64,000 bases of DNA from Erinaceus europaeus. Lineage: Eukaryota; Chordata; Mammalia; Eulipotyphla; Erinaceidae. The notes beneath the pieces are model-generated. The model had not been told where the DNA came from and did not search any database. It was given only the letters and a program-made list of their open reading frames with translations. This document shows positions 15,970 to 28,427 of the stretch, piece by piece (the first letter of the stretch is position 1; each line of letters begins with the position of its first letter). The position numbers and the translations under genes are program-made. The stretch is taken from NCBI RefSeq assembly GCF_950295315.1, contig NC_080164.1, forward strand, positions 60,544,003 to 60,608,002. The letters run 5' to 3'.

Positions 15970-17006
15970 TCTAAAAGCACATGGCAACCTTCAGTTCTTC
16001 TATACCTATAGTCATGTTCCCTTAATGTTCATTAATATTCCTTTCTCATTTAAATATCTTTAATTCTGCTTGACATTACTACACAGCAGAACTTGATGCT
16101 GAAGAGATAGGTCCATATTTTTTCTTTGACAAAAATCTGCCAATGATAGTTTAAAAAATGATACTAATTTTTATAATTACCCATAAAATATTTTATAAAC
16201 TATTAAATATTAGCTTAATATTACAGTCCAAAGTACTCAGTACCTTTTAAACTCATAATTCTAGTAAAATTAATACATGGCATAGCTGTATTTTCTCTAC
16301 CTAGAATAAAAATTTTGTATCATATCAGAAATTATGAGCATAAAAAGGCACAAAATTCTGTAAATCTCATCCAACTTTGAGACCTCTAATACACTTACTT
16401 TATTTTTCTATGAATTTTACTCTTTGATAGTTTAAGAGAGATTTTTTTCCCTAATCTAGTGCTAATTTTTTACTTTCTACAGCATAGCTTTCTCCAATAA
16501 ATTTATATCCCTACTTATTCTGTTTTCTGATTTATCCTTTAATCTTTTAATCCTAACACTTTCACCTTTTTTGTGTGTGTGTAACATCTGCCTGTCTTCT
16601 ACTGATCTGATGTAAAGGGTTTTTTGTTTATTTTATTATTTTTTTTTTGCTTTCTATAAACCATGGTGACTTAGAGAAAAAACAGGAACCCATAAGGACT
16701 CTCTATGTAACATAAATTATATAGTTATGGGACATAATTAAAGTTCTTATTCATAAAAAAACAAGTTGCTCCTCTGGAGTAGCAGGATGGTAACTTCCAT
16801 ACAGCTAAAAGTAAAGGCCACCACCACCTGCTTTAAGAACTTGGACTGGTGGTATATTGCACTAAAACGAAGAACTCTGGGAAAAGAGTGCAGATAAGAG
16901 GTGGGATGGTGCACTTTTAAGTCCTGGTAAATGTTGATGGATCTAATTTGAAAGTGAGGGTGTTTTGCAGACACCTATCTTCATGAAACGAGAAATTGTG
17001 ACCATG
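15970..17006. other. Intron stretch without clear features
   Basis: AT-rich sequence. The last 16 bases (16991-17006) are the left target duplication of the next SINE. Confidence 0.5.
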
Positions 17007-17290
17007 GGGTTCCAGGTGGTGACACACCAGGTTAAGTGCACACAGTACAAAGCACAAGGACCCACTCAAGAATCCAGTTTCGAGTCTCTGGCTCCCCATC
17101 TGCAGGGGGACACTTCATAGGCAGTGAAGCAGGTATGCAGGTGTCTATCTTCTCCTCTCTATCTCTCCTTCCCCTCTCAACTTTTCTCTGTCCCATCTAA
17201 TAAAATGGAAAAATGGTTGCCAGGAACAGTGGATTCATAGTATTAGCACCCAGCCCCACTGATAAGCCTGGAGGCAAAAGAGAAAAGAAA
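17007..17290 (+). mobile_element. tRNA-derived SINE with 3' module
   Basis: GGTTCCAGGTGGTGACACAC head, core GAAGCAGGTATGCAGGTG, then module GCCAGGAACAGTGGATTCAT. A 16-bp perfect target duplication AGAAATTGTGACCATG sits at 16991-17006 and 17291-17306. Confidence 0.93.
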
Positions 17291-17306
17291 AGAAATTGTG
17301 ACCATG

Positions 17307-18375
17307 TGCCAACAACTGCACTATCAGTCATTAACCTTCCAATAAAAAAATAAAGGAAAAAAAAAAACTCTGGAAATAATCTCTGCATTTTGTGAAAGTT
17401 TTATTTTGGTGTGGAGAGAAATCTCAATCCTAGAAGAGTCCTATTTATGGCCCTATGTCTAGCAAATTAAAAATTCATTAGATGTAAAAAGACAGGAAAA
17501 CATGACAAAAGTATCTCCACAGCAGAAAAGGATATGAAGGAGAAAATTCACATTAGAGAGAATCCAATTCTCCCACCTCTGTCCAGCAGGATGGTAACCT
17601 GTATAAGCACACAGGTGAGGAAGCTTCAGAGAAGGTCCCTCCACCTGGAGTGTGCTGGCATGGAAGTGCAAAGTTCAATTCCTTTAGCTGTGACACACCC
17701 TCCACAGCACTTCTGACAACAGGTTCTTTTCCTTTGTTCATAAAACTGCTCAGAAAAAAAGCCCTACCTCCTTCCCAATGCACTGACAGACAGAATGCAT
17801 TGTGAGGCCACTATTATAACCAAATTACACGAGAGGGAGATTTTTCATTTTCATCCCTAAAATTAGGCTCTTATGTGTGTGCTAGCACAACAGAAATAGA
17901 AACACTTACCGAAAAGAGGCCCACTCAGTAGTGATCCAAGTTGTTATGTCTTTCTAACACATTTGCTGAACCCAGAGCACATGGGCAGGCCTATGTCACT
18001 AGGCAGATCTAGCACTTTACTGATTGTAGAAATTTGCTCTAAAATGTTGGTCTCAAGGTGTGGAGTGGTTTATTTTGGGGAAGGGTCTCATAGGAACAAA
18101 GGACATGCTGTGCTTTCTAAACAGATGTCAGTAGCAGAGCATCTGATCACAGGGAACAGATTTCCCTGTAGGACAGTTAACAAATGAACTTAATTTACTT
18201 TGGAGCCATGGTAATATGCTTTGTTTCATTATCACTAGCCCTTTTTGTGATGCAAAATCCAAACACAGAATAAGAGAATAGTTAATAATTTATCCTGCAC
18301 TTATATCTGAAAAGTATATAATGTCTTCAAAGGACTGTATTTTAATAAAACTATTAGGTAGATATCCTATGTAGT
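17307..18375. other. Intron stretch without clear features
   Basis: Mixed-composition sequence. A possible SINE-like remnant near 17580-17710 (GGAAGCTTCAGAGAAGGTCC) is too weak to call. Confidence 0.4.
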
Positions 18376-18535
18376 CCTTTCTGTCTTCCCGTCCTCTCTC
18401 AATTTTTCTCTGTCCTATACAACAACAACAACGATAAACAACAAAGGCAACAAAAGGGGAAAAATAGCCTACAGGAACAGTGGCTTCGTAATACAGGCAC
18501 CCAGCATACTCATATATCTTTAAAAAAAAAAAAAA
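18376..18535 (+). mobile_element. SINE, 5'-truncated, with 3' module
   Basis: Starts within the CT-rich middle, then AACAACAACAACGATAAACA, then CCTACAGGAACAGTGGCTTC and a poly-A tail. The tRNA head is absent. Confidence 0.8.
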
Positions 18536-19069
18536 GACACAATGAGATGAGTAAATAGATCCAGTCAAGGTTTTTAAGTTTGGACTGAAATGTTAAATGT
18601 CTTGGAAACCACTACATTAACTAAACTTTCCCCCTATATACCATTTCTGGTTCACTCTGAAAAGAACAAATCCTACTCAAACCATATTTTACTGTGTTTT
18701 TTTTTAATCCAGGAGGATATATTTTCATACAGACTGAAATATTTGTTGAACTATATCAGAAAGAGGACTATAAAATGCATTTATTTAATTATAATGCAGA
18801 CCATAGGTTTAGGAAAAATAAATTTCCCTTAAAAAAGAGTATCTAATAAAACTTAGATGACAAGAAAGATTCAGTGCACATTGAAAAAAATGTACAAGAT
18901 AAAATAGATTTAGCAGATTGCATTAAATTACATGAATGGCACAAATGATTCAAGGAGAGTCTATTTGTATGCTAGAGTGAACAATGAGGTGGCATGAAAC
19001 TATGTAGATGTTTGATCAGGATTATATTCCCAATCTCTGTGAATCTTACTTAAGTTTATTTTTAAAAAG
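18536..19069. other. Intron stretch without clear features
   Basis: AT-rich sequence between a SINE and the half-L1. Nothing recognised. Confidence 0.5.
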
Positions 19070-21066
19070 GGGGTTATGAGGAAGACATAGCTATATAGTA
19101 GCAGCTGCTGCATTTTTGCTCTCCCTGATCAACTAGGAAAAGCAATAAAACTCACCTGACAACTCAACAAAAAGTGACCAGGATCTCTTCAAACTCAGAT
19201 GAGTACAGACTCATGTGGTTTGTGGACAGAAAGAGGGTGTGATTCCTATGACTAACAATCAGGGCTCAGAGATGGCAGGTACCAAATTAGATTGGCAGCT
19301 GAAACACCACTTCTGGGTTCATGTTTTAACAACAAAAAGACTGTAAAAAATAAAAACACCTGAAAATTCAATATACAATGGTGACTTGAGTCTCCACTGA
19401 TGTTGTCCCAGAGAGACTGGAACAGCAGCAGGGAGACCCTATATTCACATCAAGAACCAGCAAGTGACTCAGGATAAAAAAATCTCCCCTTCTATACCAA
19501 GATAAATAAACAAGGAAAGCTAATGCCTTATCCACAGCATCTCCCACTGGCACAAGAAACCCACACACTAAATGAGGAAACTGAGAAATTCACAGACAGC
19601 AATGACAGAAAACCCAAATGACCATACAGAAGCAGATCTAGAGAAAATAATAGAGATAAGAAATCAGAAAACTCATAATGAAATCAATTCAAGAAGCAAT
19701 TAAGAAGTACAGAAAAATAAACAAACGAACACTCTAAACATAACTACAGGGCCTAAAGGACACTTTAAATTCAGTTCTAAGTTGAGACAAGAGGCCTCAG
19801 AAGCAGATTTAACCAGGTGGAGGAGAGAATATCAATACTAGAAGACACAACCACCACACTCTGTGAATTAAAACTCTTAGAGGAGAAAGGTTTAGGAAAA
19901 ATGAAGCACTTATCTCTGAACTAGCAGATTCCACTAGAAAGACAAACATCAGAGTTACTGAGATCCTTGAGGAAGAGGAGAGAGAGATATGAGTAGAGAA
20001 ATATTCAAAAAAAATTTAAGAGAATTTTCTAAACCTGAGCAGTATTCAAAAATACAGAAATCCATGAAATTGAATGCACACATAAATTTTTGAATCTAAA
20101 ATGACACACACAGAAGACATATTATTAAAACACTACCCAAAACCAGGGATAAGGAAAGAATATTGCAGGATTCTAGGGAAAGGAAGAAAGCCACATACAA
20201 AGGTAGACCCATCAAGGCTTTCATCAGAATTCTCTTCACAAATGCTAGAGGCAAGGAAGGAGTGGAATCACATATTCAAAATATTAAAAGATAAGAATTT
20301 CCAGTCACAAATTCTGTATCCAGCTAAATTATCCTTCAAATATGAGGGAGAAATAAAAGTCTTTCCAAACATTTTGGAAAAAAAAAAAAGGAAAGAAGAT
20401 CAATATGAGAGTTATAGGAAGAAAGGAATAGAGACCATGGTAAAAGAAATTATAACAGAAAAATGTCCACATCCAGGCAGTTTTCAGGAATAGATATCCA
20501 GGAAGTTGAGAGAATGATCAATTTTCTGAATCCAAATTGTCTAAACAAAATGCATCACTTTAAAAACTCAAAGTCAAAGAAAGGGAAGAGAATAATCCAC
20601 TACATTATTTGTTCTGTCTTGTAAAAAATTACTTGTCCAAGAGTAGAAGCAACCTAACTGTCCATCATCAGAAGACTGGCTAGAGAAATTATGGGATATA
20701 TATTCCATAGAATATTATTATGCAATCAAAAAGCATGATATGCCCATTGGGACAAAATGGAAGGAACTGGAGGGAATCATGTTTAGTGAAATACAAGTAG
20801 AAGTATACTTAGTGAAGTATAAGTAGAAATGAAATGCAATTACTAGATCGTTTCACTTAAATATGAACTGACTCACATGAACTTGCCAAAAAAAAAAAAA
20901 AAAAGAACAAAGCAAAACAAAACAAACAAAAAAGCCAGAATCAAGCAAAATGTAAGACTTGTGAGAACTATGCTGCTTATCTTTGGGAGGTGGAAGGGTT
21001 TTGTGTTGAACTATAAATTGTAATCTTACAATTTTGTACAAACTATTAATAACAAATAAATAAATA
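19070..21066 (+). mobile_element. Half-L1 (HAL1-like) element, copy 1
   Basis: A GA-rich 5' region is followed by an ORF1-like frame (20101-20493) and then, with no reverse transcriptase, by sequence matching only the last part of L1 ORF2 (near 20640-20760) and a 3' UTR ending ACAAATAAATAAATAAG. The ORF1 C-terminal part has LEARKEWNHIFKILKDKNF and YPAKLSFKYEGEIK, parallel to the L1 ORF1 C-terminal domain. This order defines HAL1 elements. Decayed, with no sign of activity. Confidence 0.75.
20101..20493 (+). pseudogene. ORF1p-like fragment of half-L1
   Basis: A 130-residue open stretch, homologous to the L1 ORF1 C-terminal RNA-binding domain: EARKEWNHIFKILKDKNFQ and LYPAKLSFKYEGEIKVFPN, then a lysine-rich insertion from a poly-A slip (EKKKRKE). 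It lacks the coiled-coil N-terminus in frame, so it is a remnant. Confidence 0.7.
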
Positions 21067-22495
21067 AGAGAAAAAATAAGGGATTATCCTATGTGATCTG
21101 TAAAGTCCTACCCAGTTCTTAAAATATGATTACATGGCAAAGCCAAGATGGCGACTTGGAGGCAGCTGCTGGTCTGAGCTCCTACAACAGTGGCCAGATA
21201 GGGTAGGATATTGGATTGTCAGCAGGACAATGAATAAGGGGTCCTAAGTGTGACACCAAGGAATTCACTATACCTCAATTATGGGTTAGAAAACGGAGGA
21301 AAAAGAAAGGAAATCTTCTGATTATTTCTGAATTGCACCCCCCCCAACCCATAACCAGACCCCAGGGGCTGTAGAGCTGCTACTAGAAGGCTCCCCACTG
21401 AGCTTTTTTCTTTACCAAGATTCCTGGCTCAACAGGGGTGTCATTCCAATTCTTTTCCTATTTGATTTTTTCCGAAGTGGAAGGAGCTCTAGTTGAGTGA
21501 CAAAATATCTGACCAATCAGAGCCTCACCCTTGCCAAGGAAAGACACCCTGGAGGTTTTTTTTTGTTGTTGTTGTTGTTGTTTTTGTTTTTTAACAATTG
21601 GCTGTCTTTGCTTGGCCTGCCTGAGCTAATCCTGAGCCCACCAAGCTGCAGACTGCAGAAAATTACTAAAAAACACAGAATTTGGAAACTAAACAACATA
21701 CTGCTTAAGAGCCACTGGGTCAGAGAGACACTCAAGCAAGAAATTCAAATGTTCCTGGAAACATACAAAAATGAAGACACAAGCTATCAAAATATTTGGG
21801 ACACAGTTAAAGCAGTACTAAGAGGGAAACTCATAGCCATAGAGTCACAGTTAAAGAGCAAGAAAAAGCTCAAATAAACAACCTTACTGAACACCTTAAG
21901 GACTTAGAGGAAGAGGAACAAAGGAACCCTAAAGCAACCAGAAGGTCAGAAATCAATAAAATTAGAGCAGAAGTAAACAACATCGAAAATAAGAGAACCA
22001 TACAAAAGATCAATGAAGCCAAATGTTGGTTCTTTGAAAAATTAAACAGGATTGACAAACCTCTAGCCAGACTCACTTAAAAAAAAAAAATGAAGACTCA
22101 AATTAAGAGAATTATAAATGATAGAGGAGATATCACAACTGACAGCACAGAAATCCAGAAAGTCATGTGAAACTTCTGTGAAGAACTATATGCCACCAAC
22201 CTAGAGAATCTGGAAGAAATGGAAGAATTCCTAGAAACATATGCCCTGCCCAAACTGAACCAAGAAGAACTACAAAACCTAAATGTACCAATCATAGTCA
22301 AAGAAATCAAAACAGTTATTAAGAATCTCCCCAACAACAAAAGTACTATTCATCCTCAAAACACTACAAAAAAATGGGAATAGATGGGAAATTCTTCATG
22401 ATAGTGGAGTCCATATATAGCAAACCTACAGCCGACATCATACTCAATGGACAGAAGTTGAAAGCATTCCCCCTCAGATCAGGGAGTAGGCAGGG

Positions 22496-22891
22496 TTGTC
22501 ATTATCACTATTACTCTTCAACATAGTATTGGAAGTTCTTGCCATAGTAATCAGGCAAGAGAAAGAAATCAAAGGAATACAGATTAGAAGGGAAGAAGTC
22601 AAGCTCTCACTATTTGCAGATAATATGATTGTATACATAGAAAAACCTAACGAATCCAGCAGAAAACTACTGGAAGTCATTAGGCAATATAGCAAGGTGT
22701 CAGGCTACAAAATCAATGTACAAAAATCAGTGGCATTTCTTTATCCAAATACTAAATCTGAAGAAGAAGACATCCAGAAATCACTCCCATTCACTGTAGC
22801 AGCAAAATCAATAAAATACCTAGGAAAAAAGATGACCAGAGAAATGAAAAACTTGTATACTGAAAACTATGAGCACTATTCTAGGAAATAG
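22496..22891 (+). pseudogene. L1 ORF2 reverse-transcriptase palm fragment
   Basis: Open stretch with [20 protein letters not shown], then [18 protein letters not shown], then [19 protein letters not shown]: the L1 RT fragment around the catalytic motif, thumb and linker. The second catalytic Asp is Asn here, so no polymerase activity is expected. It ends at a stop near 22889. Confidence 0.85.
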
Positions 22892-23353
22892 AAACTGATA
22901 CCAAGAAATGGAAAGACATTCCATGCTCATGGATTGGAAGAATAAATATCATCAAAATGAATATACTCCTCAGAGCCATATACAAATTTAACACAATACC
23001 CATCAAAGTTCCAACAAGCTTGTTTCAGATAATACAGCAAAACCTACAGTAATTTATCTAGAGCCAGAAAACACCTAGAATTTCCAAAACAATCTTAAGG
23101 AAAAGAAACAGAAGTGGAGGCATCACACTCCCAGAGCACAAACTATATCATTAAGGCCATCATCATCAAAACAGTCTGGTACTGGAACAAAAACAGGCAC
23201 ATAGACCAGTGGAACAGAATTGAAAGCCCAGAACTAAACCCCCACAGCTATGGACATCTAATCCTTGATAAGGCGGCCCAAAGGATTAAATGAAAGAAGG
23301 GGGCTCTCTTCAATAAATGGTGCTGGGAAAACTGGGCTGAAACATGCAGAAGA

Positions 23354-24390
23354 ATGAACCTGAACCACCTTATCTCACCAGAAACAAAAATCAACTCCAA
23401 ATGGATCAAGGACCTGGATGTTAGGCCAGAAACTATCAAATACTTAGAGGAAAACATTGGTAAAACACTTTCCCACCTAAACCTCAAGGACATCTTTGAT
23501 GAAAAAAACCCAGTTGCAAGGAAGACTAAAGCAGAAACAAACCAATGGGACTACATCAAATTGAAAAGCTTCTGCACAGCCAAAGAAACTGTCACACAAA
23601 GAGACCCCTCAAAGAATGGGAGAAGATTTTCAAATGCCATACATCAGACAAGAGACTAATCAACAAAATATACAAAGAGCTCAGCAAACTTAGTAACAAA
23701 AAAGCAAATGACCCCATTAAAAAATGGGCAGAGGATATTAACAAAACATTCACTACACAGGAGATCCAAAAGGTTAACAAACATATGAAAAATTGCTCCA
23801 GGTCACTGATTGTCTGAGAAATGCAAATTAAGACAGCACTGAGATACTACCTCACTCCTGTGAGAATGGCATACATCAAAAAGGACAGCAGCAACAAATA
23901 TTGGAGAGGCTGTGGGGACAGAGGAACCCTTCTGCACTGCTGGTGGGAATGTAAACTGGTCCAGCCTCTCTGGAGAGCAGTCTGGAGAGCTCTCACAAAG
24001 CTAGACATGGACCTTCCATATGACCCAGTAATTCTTCTCCTGGGGATATACCCCAAGGATTCCATATGACCATTATGACCCAGTAATTCTTCTCCTGGGG
24101 ATATACCCCAAGGATTCCATAATACCCAACCAAAAAGATATGTGTACTCCTATGTTCATAGCAGCACAATTCATAATAGCTAAAACCTGGAAGCAACACA
24201 GTTGCCCAACAACAGATGAGTGGCTGAGAAAGCTGTGGTATATATACACAATGGAATACTACACAGCTATGAAGAACAATGAACCTACCTTCTCTGACCC
24301 ATCTTGGATGGAGCTAGAAGAAATTATGTTAAGTGAGATAAGTCAGAAAGATAAAGATGAGTATGGCATGATCCCACTCATAAACAGAAG
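23354..24390 (+). pseudogene. L1 ORF2 C-terminal fragments
   Basis: Frames broken by shifts show [20 protein letters not shown], then LHCWWECKLVQPLWRAVWRA with PYDPVILLLGIYPKDS, then KTWKQHSCPTTDEWLRKLWY and MEYYTAMKNNEPTFSDPSWM. These are the successive conserved blocks at the L1 ORF2 C-terminus, including the Cys/His-containing region. A tandem duplication at 24020-24120 adds a further break. Confidence 0.88.
24020..24120 (+). repeat. 46-bp tandem duplication inside L1 ORF2
   Basis: The segment starting ATGACCCAGTAATTCTTCTC and ending AAGGATTCCAT occurs at 24020-24065 and again at 24075-24120, with a 9-bp spacer ATGACCATT. The copies appear identical. Confidence 0.95.
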
Positions 24391-24501
24391 TTGAGAAAGA
24401 AGAACAGAAAGGGAAATTCAAAGCAGGAGTTGATTGAATTTGGAGTAGGGCACCAAAGTAAAAACCCTGGTTGGAGGGTAAGGGTAGATTTTCAGCTTCA
24501 T

Positions 24502-24536
24502 GGGGTGGGGGGTGGGGTGGGGGTCGGAGGGGGGAT
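24502..24536 (+). repeat. G-rich tract in L1 3' UTR
   Basis: Contains GGGGTGGGGGGTGGGGTGGG followed by GGTCGGAGGGGGG. Several runs of four or more G with 1-3 nt loops are compatible with a G-quadruplex, a known feature of mammalian L1 3' UTRs. Confidence 0.85.
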
Positions 24537-24650
24537 AGGACACAGTCTTTTAGTGGTGGGAATGGTGTTTATGTACAGTCCTATTAGATTGTAGTAATAT
24601 AAATCACTAATTAATATGAGAGGGGAAAAATTGATTGAATGTCTCACATT

Positions 24651-27276
24651 TTTTAAAGCACAAACTGAGCTTTTTCAATACAATAGCCTTTTCTTTGATA
24701 TGTTGACTCTCTTAAAAGCTTAGTCCAGGGAGAACAAAAGCAACTGGTGGCATAGCTATATGCAAATAACGTCAAAGGACATAAAATATGGTGAGGGTGT
24801 ATATGTTACAGAAAATCCTAACAAAGGGATTTTTCAAAGTTAACCCAATTGCCAAACAATGGGATTATTGTTTATTATTGTAAGACAGCAATATCTACTG
24901 TCTTCTTAAATACTAAGACAACAGGAATCTCCTGCTCTCTCTATAGAGCCTATGTTTCTCCCAATCCTGGAACCTTTGTGTGGGATTATGTGAAAGCTTG
25001 GTAGAGCTTAGAGGAGCTCTCCCATCCTTGGATGGAGGTCTGGAAAGACATCCCACTTATTAGCCTCTCTCCTTATAGAGATGAGCCAAAAGGGAAAAGT
25101 TCCCCAGATTGTTTTCCTTGTTAGTCTCTCAGGCTCACAGAAAGCCTACAAGCCTCTCACACTTAGTTTTCCCCTGCTAGCAGCAGGCCAAATGGCTGCC
25201 TACTTTAGGGTTCACTCAAAGTTCACACATTCACTTCACCTTTTGATCATATAGGATAACACACTCTATCATATACCCCAGCAATGAAACCCCCAACTTC
25301 TATTCCCTTGTGACCTCTGATATCTGTGATTTACATCAAGCTTTGTTTTTCTTCTTCTCTACCTCACCTTACTGGTTTAACCCCTATGCTTCTCTCAAAT
25401 ACCTTCGGATAACTAATCATTTTGACCTTTATGTATCTCATCAATTCTTGTCATACCAGCCCCCTACCATAGGGGAAAGCTGACCTTTAAGAAACCTGTA
25501 ATTTCTGACATATGTGAAAAATGTTCTTTGTTTAACTCTCAAAAAAAAACCTGTACTCTTCTCCCAATAAACGAATGTTCAGACCAGAATATTCCCCAAT
25601 GCCTCTTTCTGAGTCATGTGGTTCCTAGAACCGGAGAGGGAGGGTCGGAGGCTTACCCCCTGGTTGGAGCCAATCCACGTGAGCCCCAGCACCTTTGGGG
25701 TGGGGCTCACTTCCCTGCATGCTTCTCTGAAGTCAGACCAAATGATATTGCATCTGCTGATTCCCACCTAATCAATGCAATGAGTAGCATCTCAGCATTC
25801 TTTACCTCAGACAGTGTACAGAGACATCAGGCATGGATTGCCAACTCTTCACCCTCATCACTCGGGTGAGACCTTTCATGGTATTCTCTAATTCCATTCT
25901 AGGAGGTTCACTTCCTAACAAAGTCCCAAAACCTAGATATAGACCAGGTCCCGTAGGACAGAGCATATGTTCACATGTATCCATAAATTAGGACAAAATA
26001 TATACCTGAAAGCAAAAATACACAATAGTCTTTAGTGAGTCAGTATCAAGTTCATAATGAAATAGTGTCCACTTAGACTTAGATACCCTCCTCACCTACT
26101 TCCTATTACACTCATTCCAAAGCTAACCTTAGAAAAGCAAGGACTGCAAAAACTGAATAAGGGCAAGAGACTGGCATACTTTAACAATGACTCTTTAGTC
26201 ACTATCAGGCCATTCCACCAGCTGGGGCCCTAATCGGGGAGTCCTGAGGCTCCCTAACAGAGCTGATGGGCCTAGACCTCAAATAAATCCCTCTCTCTCT
26301 ATTGTTACTGGTCATTTCTATCAGGAATAACACAACAGACCCCTTCATGGGCCCCCATAGGACCTTGCCCTCAACCTGGATCAACAATAGTAGAGAATGT
26401 TCCATCCTCTGAAAGGAGGATGGACAACATACTCTATGCTACACCTGAAGAAGATGGGTTGATATTGGACCAGCATGGAATGTTCCTACTCATGACCACA
26501 GAATGTAAGCTCAGATCTACAGGGATGTAGAGGTCACACAGGCTCCTAAGCTAATTATGGGCCCCAGATCACATGAAAACGATGGGGTTTACAACAATAT
26601 TTATACCCCTTTCCCATATTAGGGAACTACTCTCTTCCCTGATCCAGCTTTCTTGTCCTTTTCCCAGCCATGACATCATCTCCCCAGAGAATAATTAGGA
26701 TTTATCCACTTGCATATCACATTTTAGGATCAGGCAAAAAAAAAAAAAAAAAAAAAAACCAAAACAACCACTACAGGTCCTTTGAAATATAACTAATGCC
26801 TACAAGCTATCTACAAAATGGAGGACCCCCCCAACACTTCATCTGCACTATCCCAGCATTTAGGTCCATGATTGTTCAACAATTTGTTTGGCTTTGTATC
26901 TTAACTCTTTTCAGCCACCAGGTTCCAGATGCTAGCAGGATGAGACCAGACTTCCCTGGATAGACGAGCCCACCAATATACTTGGAGCTCTGCTTCCCCA
27001 GAGTCCTTACCCACTAGGGAAAGAGATAGACAGGCTGGGAATATGGATTGACCTGTCAACGCCCATGTTCAGCCAATGGGGAAGCAATTACAGATGCCAG
27101 ACCTTCAACCTTCTGCATACCACAAGGATCTTGGATCCATACTCCCAGAGGGTTAAAGAGTAGGAAAGCTATCAGTGGAGGGGTTGGTATAAGGAGGTCT
27201 GGTAGTGGGAATTGTGCAAAGCTGTACCCCTCTTATCCTATGGTTTTGTCAATGTTTTCTTTTTATAAATAAAAAA
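24651..27276 (+). mobile_element. X repeat copy 2, the longest, continuous with L1 3' UTR
   Basis: Sequence runs from the L1 3' UTR without an obvious poly-A tail or target duplication. Its last 0.8 kb is shared with the other X copies: ATGTTCCTACTCATGACCAC, GGGCCCCAGATCACATGAAA, CCAGGTTCCAGATGCTAG, CATGTTCAGC, TCCATACTCCCAGAGGGTTA, TATCCTATGGTTTTGTCAAT, ending TATAAATAAAAAA. A poly-A run at 26737-26758 lies inside. No long coding frame. Confidence 0.65.
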
Positions 27277-27629
27277 TTGTATGTATGTGCAAAGATATGT
27301 ATAAAATAAGTATTTTTCTTTAGATTCTGAAATACAATTTCTCACAACTATAATGTTATATGAGGGGGCAAATCTTTTATTTTTAAATCCCTACTGCATC
27401 ACTGTGGATGACTCAAGATCACTGGATTTAAAAGTTAATAGAACTTCACAGTGCTGTAGCAGCTGCTTTCATTTGTGTAACTCTCTACAGTTAGATTTCA
27501 CATATTAAACTTATACATTGTGAAGCTGATAGATGTAAGCAGTTTTAGCTTTATCCAAATTATGAGAGATAATACTCTGATATATTGTAAAATATTTAGT
27601 CCACATTTGGAATCAATCCATATGAAACC
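27277..27629. other. Stretch between X copy 2 and an L1 fragment
   Basis: AT-rich sequence beginning next to the 17-bp repeat AAAAATTGTATGTATGT (27272-27288), which occurs again at 28714-28730. No other element recognised. Confidence 0.5.
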
Positions 27630-28050
27630 CATAATACATAAATAATAGAATAGTACTCAGTTGTATGAAATGATGAAAGAAATCAACTCCTTTGCATCAC
27701 TGTGGATGGGACTTGTAAGAATCGTGTTCAGTGAGATCAATTAAAAGGAGGATAAATACCAGATGATCTCACTCATAGGTAGAACTTAAGCAAGAAGGGA
27801 AAGGCAAAACACAGGGTGAGATTCAAGACCAGATGTGTGGTCTTCTGCAGCAAAGCCAAGAACATGGAGGATGGAGGGCAAGAAGTGAGGTTAAGTGGAC
27901 ACTGGGGCCCCAATGTACATTGGTGAAGAAGGCCCTAAATTGAAGATGGGATTTCATGGAAGGATGAGAAATTGTACCTATGTGGCAGCTGTCTTGTAAA
28001 TAATTATTTCTCGAATGCCCTTCCACAGAACACAAGAAAAAAATAAACTA
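27630..28050 (+). mobile_element. Older L1 3' end fragment
   Basis: AATAGTACTCAGTTGTATGA with AAATCAACTCCTTTGCATCA and CAGATGATCTCACTCATAGG corresponds to the end of L1 ORF2 (EYY/TQLYEM, WMGLVRIVFSEI). A divergent 3' UTR ends in AAGAAAAAAATAAACT. More diverged than the L1 at 21134. Confidence 0.75.
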
Positions 28051-28427
28051 AAAAATTATCTGCAAAATTTTTAGTTTGTTTTCAAGGAAGAATATCTTGG
28101 GTTTAGGTGTATTTTAGCAATAATTTGTACCAACTTTTAAAATTGCATTTATAAAGTTCATCTAGATTTGTTGCATACTGCAAAATACTTTTTTAAGGCT
28201 TAATTATATTCTACAGTTTGCATATAAAACATTTTTTTCTCATGTATCAATGGACATTTAGATTGTTTCCACATATTGGTTTCTGTGATAAAACATCTTT
28301 CCTTCTGAGAATTGGTAATTTTCTATGGGTATCACATATACACCTATACATACTTTAAATTCAGGCTTACAAAATATGAGTAAGGAGAAACTCTGTTATT
28401 TACAGATTAAGAAATCTTGTTCTTAGA

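Larger units (their letters stand above)
21134..24650 (+). mobile_element. L1 element, internally deleted and decayed
   Basis: Starts with GCAAAGCCAAGATGGCGACT, an L1 5' UTR-like start. ORF1 and the first part of ORF2 are missing. ORF2 pieces appear at about 21640-22340. A second deletion near 22345-22375 jumps to the reverse-transcriptase palm, and ORF2 pieces continue to about 24390. The catalytic FADD has become FADN ([11 protein letters not shown]), and there are several stops and frameshifts. The 3' UTR has a G-rich tract at 24502-24536. Confidence 0.88.

Noticed and set aside
15706..16011. Open frames with Cys-rich start
   Set aside because: Translation of an antisense SINE tail and core.
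24651..25620. Possible LTR (AATAAA near 25567 followed by a GC-rich start)
   Set aside because: No TG...CA ends or target duplication could be placed, and the segment fits better as part of the X/L1 3' region.
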